Shown: piece after piece, positions 26,185 to 32,492 of the stretch
Layout: the number at the start of each line of letters is the position of its first letter
Position numbering within the stretch: the stretch's first letter is position 1
NCBI GenBank assembly: GCA_910575405.1
Contig: CAJTER010000001.1
Location: forward strand, 176,382-240,381
Length of the DNA: 64,000 nucleotides
Source: Clostridia bacterium
GTDB taxonomy: Bacteria > Bacillota > Clostridia > Peptostreptococcales > Anaerovoracaceae
Reading direction: 5' to 3'
The notes under the pieces: generated by a model
The model's input: the letters and a program-made list of their open reading frames with translations, nothing else
What the model was told of the DNA's origin: nothing
Database searches by the model: none
Made by a program: the position numbers and the translations under genes

Positions 26185-26591
26185 TAGATAGTAATTTTCA
26201 AGAAGAGTTATTAGAAAGCACGTTGCTTCCCGATGAAGTGGTTGTGGAAGATTCAAGTGATACCGAAATAACGCCTTTTAGTGCTGGAGACATTACAATC
26301 ACATCCAGTTTTAAAAAAAGCGGCGGGAAAGACGTTGCCACCATAAAAGCATTTAAACCATCTGCAACAAAGATGCAATCTACAATCCGGCTGCAGGAAC
26401 TATCTGCAAGGACTGGTGAATTTGTCAATTCCTCCGCTAATCCTGCAACAGCATCCAAGGCTGGCAGCCCGATTGTCCATACAGCTACATTTAGCTTATC
26501 CGCATCGAAAACATACCAAATTAAAACGACGGTTATCGCTTACAATGGAAGCAGCAGCTCTTCTAAAACGGCTTACTGTAAATTAAAGTAA
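26130..26591 (+). CDS. Extracellular module, likely C-terminal part of the preceding gene
   Basis: An open frame without its own convincing start: codons run from 26130, the first alternative start is TTG 26223 and no ribosome binding site precedes it. It reads FATASTEIVDSNFQEELLES, then an acidic linker (DEVVVEDSSDTEITPF) and a strand-rich, Ser/Thr-rich domain ending SYNGSSSSSKTAYCKLK-like. This is the kind of sequence expected outside the membrane behind the segment of the upstream gene. Alternatively it is the remnant of a separate secreted protein with its signal peptide lost. I cannot name the domain. Confidence 0.5.
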   Translation, partial: FSAQRGNLRSFATASTEIVDSNFQEELLESTLLPDEVVVEDSSDTEITPFSAGDITITSSFKKSGGKDVATIKAFKPSATKMQSTIRLQELSARTGEFVNSSANPATASKAGSPIVHTATFSLSASKTYQIKTTVIAYNGSSSSSKTAYCKLK

Positions 26592-26719
26592 CTTACATAA
26601 CGAACAATACACCTCTGCCCAACACTGAACCAAGGCTATTACCATCATTATCCGTTTCTATCATCGGCAGCTCCAGGCCCATCAGAAGCCAAGGGCTGCT
26701 TTTTTACAAGCTAATACTC

Positions 26720-27079
26720 TCACTGTGCCTTTTCCTGCTGCAGATAGCAGACAACCTCCGGCAACAGCTCCTGAATTTCCTGCAGGAAATAATCCAGACA
26801 ATCCTGCCGCGTCTCCGCCGTCAACCCGTGCTCCTCGGACAAAAGCCCCGCCAGACGGCTCAAAAGGAGCATCTGCTTGCAGCAATCCTCCATGTTTTCC
26901 ACAAAAGCTTCTCTGTTCTTCAAAAGAGCCTCCCCTGCCCGCCGGATGATCGCCTCGGGACACTTTTTTCCCTGTCTTCCCAGACATTGCCGCACATACG
27001 CTTCCAGAGAGCCATACGTACTGGTATAATGATTCTCAACAAGAGCCTCTATCATGGGCCTGGAAATGGTCTCCTTCAT
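26720..27079 (-). CDS. Small hypothetical helical protein
   Basis: About 119 residues (129 if ATG 27109 is used). The whole sequence is amphipathic helix: MIEALVENHYTSTYGSLEAY, then CLGRQGKKCPEAIIRRAGEA and LFLLSRLAGLLSEEHGL-like segments. ATG 27079 is preferred because GAGGG lies about 8 nt before it; 27109 has no site. The size and all-helical pattern recall the ligand-binding half of a TetR-type regulator without its DNA-binding part, but no clear match is visible. It is divergent from the ribbon-helix-helix gene, with repeated operator-like sequence between them. Confidence 0.5.
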   Translation of the reverse strand: MKETISRPMIEALVENHYTSTYGSLEAYVRQCLGRQGKKCPEAIIRRAGEALLKNREAFVENMEDCCKQMLLLSRLAGLLSEEHGLTAETRQDCLDYFLQEIQELLPEVVCYLQQEKAQ

Positions 27080-27126
27080 CGCCTTTTCCCTCACTTTCCT
27101 CTCCGTCATTTCATGCTCGATTTAGA

Positions 27127-27189
27127 TTTATGTTATATTTTTATGTTAGGATTTTATGTTATAAAATAATCACCAAATATTATAACATA
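27127..27189. repeat. Operator-like repeats TTTATGTTAT, 13-bp period
   Basis: Three direct copies start at 27127, 27140 and 27153 (TTTATGTTAT, TTTATGTTAG, TTTATGTTAT), exactly 13 bp apart, and one inverted copy TATAACATA is at 27181-27189. They lie between two divergent genes, upstream of a TATAAT at 27211-27216. They fit tandem half-sites for a ribbon-helix-helix repressor. Confidence 0.6.
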
Positions 27190-27243
27190 TTTTTTAATCA
27201 CACGGTGCATTATAATTAAGAGGCAGCGGGGAGGTCTGCCAAT

Positions 27244-27447
27244 ATGGACGGAACAATTTTAGTACCAAAACATAAGCTAAAAGGGGATGACGGGCGCGCC
27301 ACCTTTTCCATTCGCATTCCGGAAGATCTATGCCGGGCGCTGGATGAGTTTACCGAACAAACGACACTCTCCAGAAATGCGGTGGTAACGATTTTGCTTC
27401 GTGAAGCCCTGCGCATAGCGCGCATTGAAGATGTAGAAGAAGCATAA
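27244..27447 (+). CDS. Ribbon-helix-helix (Arc/CopG-type) DNA-binding protein
   Basis: A 67-residue protein. After a short lysine-rich N-terminus it shows the ribbon strand ATFSIRIPEDLCRALDEF followed by two helices (TLSRNAVVTILLREALRIAR), the standard Arc/CopG/MetJ fold that binds DNA as a dimer of dimers. GGGGAGG lies 9 nt upstream of ATG 27244, TATAAT at 27211-27216. The 13-bp-spaced repeats in front of it suggest autoregulation. No toxin gene follows: a terminator stands 18 nt behind the stop. Its role is probably plasmid- or phage-derived or purely autoregulatory. Confidence 0.78.
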   Translation: MDGTILVPKHKLKGDDGRATFSIRIPEDLCRALDEFTEQTTLSRNAVVTILLREALRIARIEDVEEA

Positions 27448-27464
27448 ATTTTCCGGTAATTTCT

Positions 27465-27502
27465 AAAATCAGAAAAAATGTTAAAGTTTTTTCTGATTTT
27501 TT
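27465..27502 (+). terminator. Intrinsic terminator of the RHH gene
   Basis: AAAATCAGAAAAAA (27465-27478) pairs with TTTTTTCTGATTTT (27487-27500). The T-rich tail merges into the ECF-type promoter motif beginning at 27496. Confidence 0.7.
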
Positions 27503-27532
27503 GTTACTTTTTGGGAGCCTTTTGCATCTTAA
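27496..27532 (+). promoter_or_regulatory. Candidate ECF-type promoter, copy 2
   Basis: TTTTTTGTTACTTTTTG, GGAG, CCTTTTGCATCTTA: the same blocks and spacing as the copy at 24985-25022, while the surrounding sequence differs. It faces a short frame (27557 region) and then the broken bacteriocin-like gene at 27634. Confidence 0.55.
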
Positions 27533-27633
27533 AGGGTGAGAGGGTAATGAGAAGGTTCTCCGGATGGGGCGGGAGCCGCGCCGGAATGAACCATCATAAA
27601 CCATGCCAATTGGATGTCAGGGAGGTGATGCGT

Positions 27634-28233
27634 ATGAGGGTATAAAAAAAGAGCTTATCAAAATTATTCCAAACGAAGGGTATCGTGATTAAAATAGTTT
27701 GAAAAGCTCTAAGAGTAGTATAGAACAAATCGCTATTAGATGCAAACGGCAGAACCACCATTCTAATCAGAGATATGAATGGCGCATTACAAGACACATT
27801 GACTTCCGAAAATGGAAACATTTATTTAAACGGAGAATTTGTGTGTACCTCTATTGAGGCAGATATGATCGTTGAGTCTATGCTCAGCCCATCATCTATA
27901 CTTAGTCACCCAGAAATTCAACCCTTTGCAACCGCTTCAATTTCTTGGGGAAAATGGCAAACATGCGAACCGATTACAATCAAAACAGGTGGAAAGCCTG
28001 CTTCTGTTCTTTATGGTATAATTGCGTTAAAAGTAGGCTAGTGTGCACCTGGGGTAATTGCTGTTGTTGCAGGGATTATAGCCGGCAACTATAACACTTT
28101 GAAAATTACATCAAAAATCAGATATGGTAGTGATGCAACTTATTTACATTATGAAAGAAAGACTTGGTTTTATGGTGATGGTAAGTTAATCTATGGACCC
28201 ACCACAGATAAAGGCAAAAAACCATTGAAATAA
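27634..28233 (+). pseudogene. Bacteriocin-like secreted protein remnant
   Basis: Broken reading frame preceded by a good GGAGGTGATGCGT site and ATG 27634. After a shift at seven A residues (27644-27650) it reads KKELIKIIPNEGYRD, then stops. From about 27720 another frame reads LLDANGRTTILIRDMNGALQ through GEFVCTSIEADMIVESMLSP and ISWGKWQTCEPITIKTGGKP to an in-frame TAG at 28039. Beyond the stop the same frame goes on with CAPGVIAVVAGIIAGNYNTL and TWFYGDGKLIYGPTTDKGKK to 28233. The hydrophobic alanine/glycine helix between polar strands resembles geobacillin-26-like antimicrobial proteins. At least three lesions are present. Downstream lie remnants of a bacteriocin-immunity membrane protein and ABC ATPase, which supports the call. 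Confidence 0.6.
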
Positions 28234-28315
28234 GCAAGCTGCCTTGTAAAAGCTCACTTTCCGGAGTTTAATTTTGCGAGCCCTTTTATAATGTGGGCAA
28301 TCCCATAAAATGAGA

Positions 28316-28348
28316 AGCTTGAAGCCCCATTTCATGGGGCTTCAAGCT
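28316..28348. terminator. Strong perfect hairpin between cluster genes
   Basis: AGCTTGAAGCCCCAT (28316-28330), loop TTC, ATGGGGCTTCAAGCT (28334-28348): a 15-bp perfect stem. No run of T follows, so it may act as a processing or partial termination site rather than a standard terminator. Confidence 0.55.
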
Positions 28349-28386
28349 CATAAGAGAATATTTATGCAAATAGGGAGGTTAAAATA

Positions 28387-28714
28387 ATGTTAAAACGATT
28401 CCTTGAAATTTTTATAATTTCTTTCTTTGTTTTTTTTTATTCTAAAATGGAAATTAGACTTTTGCCTTGAACTGGCAAGTATCCTGTTGCTGTTTTTCAT
28501 CGTAAGGGATTTATTAAAACAATCACCTCCACGTTTTTTCTATGGGCTTTTAACTTATGCATTAAGTCTCTCGCTCATTGTTTTTGCTTTTCTAATTAGT
28601 AATAGCTTTAATGCCGTTTTTCTCCATTTGATTTTTTCGATACTTCTTGGATTTGACATACTTCTGCCTTATATCAAAAACAAAATATCAAAAAAAGATC
28701 CACTTTCTAAATAG
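28387..28714 (+). pseudogene. Small membrane protein with frameshift in a T9 run
   Basis: AGGGAGG is 8-9 nt before ATG 28387, which opens MLKRFLEIFIISFFVFF. At the nine-T tract near 28428-28436 the frame has to shift to continue as FILKWKLDFCLELASILLLFFIVRD-like sequence with about three membrane segments and a basic tail (KNKISKKDPLSK), ending at 28714. Without the shift translation ends after some 28 codons. Small membrane proteins beside bacteriocin genes are often immunity proteins, which is a guess here. The tract could be a phase-variable switch, a real mutation or a sequencing error. Confidence 0.6.
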
Positions 28715-28963
28715 GGTTATTTGGGGGAATATCTCTTTTACACAGAAAAGCTACCGTTTCTAAAAAAATTTTCCAGATTTCCTGAGTGATTCCCCAAAAA
28801 CTACAGGTATAGGTAAGTATAAAAGAAATCAGATGTGTGTTTAATCAAGGAGTTTGGGCTTGACAGAATAGGAAGGAAAAGGAGATAAAAAAGCTTTTAA
28901 AAACCCATAAAGACACATTACCCGCTATGATGCAGGTCGTAAAAGAAGAATGGAATTTATATA

Positions 28964-29233
28964 ATGAAAAAACACATCCCCCTTATACTCGCATTTATTA
29001 CAAGCTCCATTTTTATAATTATTATGCGGTTTAATGAGTTTTCGATTCTTTCAGCAGGAATCCTGTTATCCCTTTTAGTAATTGCTTTAGAAGGCCAGGT
29101 GATTTATATATGTCTGTCAACCTATGAAGAAAGCGGCAAAGGATTAAATTTGTTTTTGACAATTGGTGTAATGATACTTCTATCTTTACTCATAATAATT
29201 ATGGTTTTTGTACATATCGTGTATTATATATAG
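28964..29233 (+). CDS. Small three-segment membrane protein
   Basis: An 89-residue hydrophobic protein with about three segments (IPLILAFITSSIFIIIM, ILSAGILLSLLVIALEG, LTIGVMILLSLLIIIMVFVH) and a short polar loop. The ribosome binding site is weak. Just upstream a 25-codon tail (KKLLKTHKDTLPAMMQVVKE...) ends in TAATG overlapping this start, so an older upstream gene seems to have been deleted. AT-rich like the surrounding bacteriocin-type debris. Family not recognised. Confidence 0.55.
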   Translation: MKKHIPLILAFITSSIFIIIMRFNEFSILSAGILLSLLVIALEGQVIYICLSTYEESGKGLNLFLTIGVMILLSLLIIIMVFVHIVYYI

Positions 29234-29299
29234 TTTTTTTCTGGGTGTAAGGATATCTAATATAGGGAGTATTCCAAAATATAAAAGGACAGGAGACGC

Positions 29300-29887
29300 A
29301 TGAATACAAAGAAAAAAATTATAACCGTACTAACAATTCTCGTAGGGCTGTTTGTTGTTTATAATGCATTTTGGTTTTGCACAACCCATTGGAAATGTAG
29401 ACAATATGTAAATCCTATCGAAGGCATGCATAAGGAATTTCCAGGGATTTATACTAAATACGGGGATCCGCAGGAACCATACCATTATACAGTTGGCTTT
29501 CCAGGGTACCTGCACTACACAGGGAGCCTTTCTATTAACGACAGCAACGGACTTGTCCTTATTATTTGGCCCAAGGTTTTTAGTAAAACTATGAACTTTG
29601 GCCTGAGACTTGAAACAAAGGAGGACATCTTTGAACTCCCCACAGATAGAAATGGAGCCATACAAAAGCAAGTCTATACGGAGGCTGAAATAGAATATTT
29701 ACAAAAACTTTTAGAACCCCGTAGGCAGCTATCGAAAAACTATATCAAAAAGCAGAGCAATATTGGAATATTTAACAATGAAAAAAATCAAAATTGCAGT
29801 ATTGGGAATTCTAGTCCTAATGGGATTTCTCTTCATGGTGGAGCTGAACATCCTCAATTTAAGTACCTTTCAGGAAGCCTATTATGA
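29300..29887 (+). CDS. Hypothetical membrane-anchored protein of the bacteriocin cluster
   Basis: A 195-residue frame with AGGAGA 5-6 nt upstream. A single N-terminal membrane anchor (residues 7-27; IITVLTILVGLFVVYNAFWF) is followed by a polar, probably external domain (YVNPIEGMHKEFPGIYTKYG...). The last ~45 residues overlap the start of the next gene (29778) in another frame and have poor composition, so the original stop was probably earlier and the end is altered. Unknown function; its place next to a bacteriocin-associated membrane protein suggests an immunity or accessory role. Confidence 0.55.
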   Translation: MNTKKKIITVLTILVGLFVVYNAFWFCTTHWKCRQYVNPIEGMHKEFPGIYTKYGDPQEPYHYTVGFPGYLHYTGSLSINDSNGLVLIIWPKVFSKTMNFGLRLETKEDIFELPTDRNGAIQKQVYTEAEIEYLQKLLEPRRQLSKNYIKKQSNIGIFNNEKNQNCSIGNSSPNGISLHGGAEHPQFKYLSGSLL

Positions 29888-30994
29888 AGCGACTTTTACA
29901 GAAGCAGCGGCGGCAGGGAAGTCAGCAGCCGTGAGATGAGCGAGGAGCTTTGCCGTGCCGGGGAAAAGCACGATGTAGATTTTTTTGTTCGGGAATTTTC
30001 CTGGGACAAGTCCTATTTATACGAAACGAACATCATCGGAACAAAAGGGGCCATTGAGCATCTAAAGAAATCCGGCATCAAAGAGGGGGCCAATAAAAGC
30101 CTGTTTTTTGAAAGTCAACGGGTGTTCTTTTGCGATATAGAAGATGAGGCCGAGCTCCCGGATATCATTACCTGCTATTTCACAGGAGGCGAAAAAGAAT
30201 ATAAAAACATCTGCGCTTTCAAAGCGGAGCTGATTGATAAATACGGCGGCGGTTTTCCCAAAGCAAATGGGTTCCGGCTCTGGGACGATCTTAAATCTCC
30301 TGTTTGTCTGGGGCGCTATCTTCTGCATCGTTCTTGCCCTTTCCCTGTACGAAACCGCCTACATGAAAAAAGAGGCCATGATCCGGGTGATTATGGGAAT
30401 CAGTCCTTTCAATATGCGGATTTATCCGGGTATTTTTCGATGAAGTATCCCTTTGTCGTAATAAACCGCAATTCCTTTCGGGAATTGGCCAGGCAGTATC
30501 CACAGCTTGCAGCCGTAAAAGAAACCGTTGAGGCAAATAAAATCAGCCTCCTGTTTCCTGCGAGTATCAAGGAAGGTTCTGCTGATTATGAGAATGCCCG
30601 GGAATACTACAAAAACGAGGTCGGCTTCCTCTTTCAGAATTTCGCTTTGATGGAAAACAAAACCGTAAGACAAAACCTGGAAATCGTCAAATCAGACCGC
30701 CCAAACGACATTTCCATGGAAGAGGCCCTTTACAGAGTGGACCTTGAGGACAAAATCGACAGCAAAATTTATACCCTGCCCGGCGGGGAACAGCAGCGGA
30801 TCGCTCTGGCAAGGCTGATTCTCAAGCAGTGCAATATCATCCTGGCCGACGAGCCCACCGGTTCCCTGGACAAACGAAACGCCAGGGTTGTAATAGGCCT
30901 GCTGAAGGAGCTGAACCAGGAAGGCAAAACCGTGATCATCGTCACCCATGATGAAGAAATCAAAAATCAGGCGGGCAGGAGAATTGAGCTATGA
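29778..30994 (+). pseudogene. Bacteriocin-associated 7TM (DUF1430) protein fused by deletion to an ABC ATPase
   Basis: Begins MKKIKIAVLGILVLMGFLFM at 29778, breaks near 29925 and continues in another frame as SREMSEELCRAGEKHDVDFF, the N-terminal external domain typical of bacteriocin-associated integral membrane (DUF1430) proteins. It breaks again near 30290; the membrane segment FVWGAIFCIVLALSLYETAY is read in the frame of 30234-30443. From 30440 a later part (PFVVINRNSFRELARQYPQL) runs straight into the second half of an ABC ATPase: Q-loop FLFQNFAL, signature LPGGEQQRIALARL, Walker B IILADEPTGSLD, switch VTHDEE. The Walker A and the first part of the ATPase are missing. So there is an internal deletion joining two genes plus two frameshifts. 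Confidence 0.75.
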
Positions 30995-31089
30995 AAAAAC
31001 ACCCTATAATGTGAGCAGACTCAGGCTCTTTTCCTCATATTACAATATGCTTCACAACAATGCGCAGGTTTGCCAACCCCTATTGTCAC

Positions 31090-31137
31090 TATAATACGCA
31101 CTTTAGACTCCTTCCAAAACTCATATAATACGCAGTT
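31090..31137 (+). repeat. Two 15-bp direct repeats (34-bp period)
   Basis: TATAATACGCACTTT at 31090 and TATAATACGCAGTTT at 31124, in the gap between the ABC remnant and the AraC gene. Purpose unknown; each contains a TATAAT. Confidence 0.45.
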
Positions 31138-31170
31138 TCCGCCTTTCCCCAGCCCCAGCACGCAAAGCAA

Positions 31171-32100
31171 TCACAGAGCCAGCTTTTCCCGGTGGTTCTG
31201 CAGGGAGATGCGCATAATTTGTTCATGGATTTCTGTAAGCGGCAGGTACTCGAGGTCGTCGCGGATGCCGTATTTGTATTTGTCACGGAACTGTTTTGGT
31301 GTGCAGCGGTACCAGCGTTTGAAGGCAGCGTAGTAGAGCTTTACATCGGAAAAGCCGCATAGCTCCGCCACTTGTGCGATGCTCTTATTTGTGGTGAGAA
31401 GGAGCTTTTCTGAGGCATTGGCCCGGTTGTAAGCGACCATTTTTTTAAAGCTCAGTCCGCTCTTGCGGATGAACTCGGAGATATAGGATTCGGTTAGATG
31501 AAAATGGTCTGCCAGATCTTTTAATGTGACAGGATCGTATAAGTGTTCCCAAAGAAAGTAGTTGATTTCATGGTAGCGCCGGATGTATCCGAGATTGAAT
31601 TGTTCCTTGGGCTTTCTGTAAAAGAGAATGTCAAAGCTTCCCGCCATCCGCTCTATGATTTTGTCCGCGGCCCGGTTGATCATGCCTCGCTCCTGTTTTT
31701 CACAAAGGCAGGACAAGAGGCCCAGTAAGAGGCTTTGCAGTTCAAGATGGGCGGATGTGGGAAAGGAAAGGGCTGCCCCTTTCAGGCCTTCGCAGATAAA
31801 CATAGATTTGCGGGTTTCCGGGTATCGATTGTAAAAGGGCTCCAGCTGGATGTAAAGGGATACACAAATGTTATCGTTTCCCTCATCCAGATAATAGGCG
31901 TCCTTATCTACGGATATGAACTCTCCTTCATGCAGAATAAACTCCTCGTATGCATAGGAAAATTTAATGCTCCCTTTCATGCACATGATGATTTCCAGCA
32001 CCTCTTCCTGAAGCTGGGTAGATAGGGATTTTGCCGAGTAAACGCTGTATCCCATGGGAGTCTTCGGTATCCAGATAATATTCTTCGTTTGTATCGTCAT
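31171..32100 (-). CDS. AraC-family transcriptional regulator
   Basis: A 309-residue regulator. The first ~150 residues form a cupin-like sensor (CMKGSIKFSYAYEEFILHEG...EFISVDKDAYYLDEG). Residues ~200-290 are the double HTH: VTLKDLADHFHLTESYISEF for the first helix pair and KSIAQVAELCGFSDVKLYYA with AFKRWYRCTPKQFRDKY for the second, the AraC signature. It starts right after the hairpin that ends the excisionase-like gene. No operon partner: target and effector are unknown. Confidence 0.9.
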   Translation of the reverse strand: MTIQTKNIIWIPKTPMGYSVYSAKSLSTQLQEEVLEIIMCMKGSIKFSYAYEEFILHEGEFISVDKDAYYLDEGNDNICVSLYIQLEPFYNRYPETRKSMFICEGLKGAALSFPTSAHLELQSLLLGLLSCLCEKQERGMINRAADKIIERMAGSFDILFYRKPKEQFNLGYIRRYHEINYFLWEHLYDPVTLKDLADHFHLTESYISEFIRKSGLSFKKMVAYNRANASEKLLLTTNKSIAQVAELCGFSDVKLYYAAFKRWYRCTPKQFRDKYKYGIRDDLEYLPLTEIHEQIMRISLQNHREKLAL

Positions 32101-32126
32101 GGCAGTTTACCCTTGTATTGCAATCC

Positions 32127-32157
32127 AAAAGCCGGTTCAAAAGGTCGAACCGGTTTT
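32127..32157 (-). terminator. Hairpin after the excisionase-like gene
   Basis: GCCGGTTC (32131-32138) / GAACCGGT (32147-32154) with A/T on both flanks, between two minus-strand genes. Confidence 0.55.
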
Positions 32158-32191
32158 ATATGTTTATTTTATTTGTTGCTCTATAAAGTCG

Positions 32192-32386
32192 TTAATTTTC
32201 CTTTGCTTCCGTCGTCCTGCTATTGCTCTTCACCCATTCGATGACTTCATCTCTGTCAAATCGAATGTTCTTTCCAATTTTGATAAATGGCAATCCTTTT
32301 TTCTTAAGATTATAGATCGTAGTTCTTGTAACCTGAAGCATTTCTGCAACATCTTCCACAGTCAAAAATTTTACATCAGAGGACAC
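32192..32386 (-). CDS. Excisionase/BldC-type helix-turn-helix protein
   Basis: A 64-residue winged-helix protein: FLTVEDVAEMLQVTRTTIYN, then KKGLPFIKIGKNIRFDRDEV and IEWVKSNSRT. This is the MerR-like excisionase-family fold, used by phage Xis proteins and by small regulators. No integrase or attachment site was found next to it, so an excision role cannot be supported; it may be a regulator of the signalling genes behind it or a leftover of an element. Clear start and HTH; role unsure. Confidence 0.82.
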   Translation of the reverse strand: MSSDVKFLTVEDVAEMLQVTRTTIYNLKKKGLPFIKIGKNIRFDRDEVIEWVKSNSRTTEAKEN

Positions 32387-32492
32387 TCTTATCCCTCCCT
32401 TCCCATCATGATGCTTATTCTTAGATCGTTTCTTTCATACTACTAACATAATCAGGCCAGCTGTACAGACGGATCCGGACATGGCAAAAGCT

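Noticed and set aside
32192..32386. Integrated element marked by the excisionase-like gene
   Set aside because: No integrase beside it and no duplicated attachment site seen; the serine recombinase at 37759 is 5 kb away with ordinary signalling genes in between.
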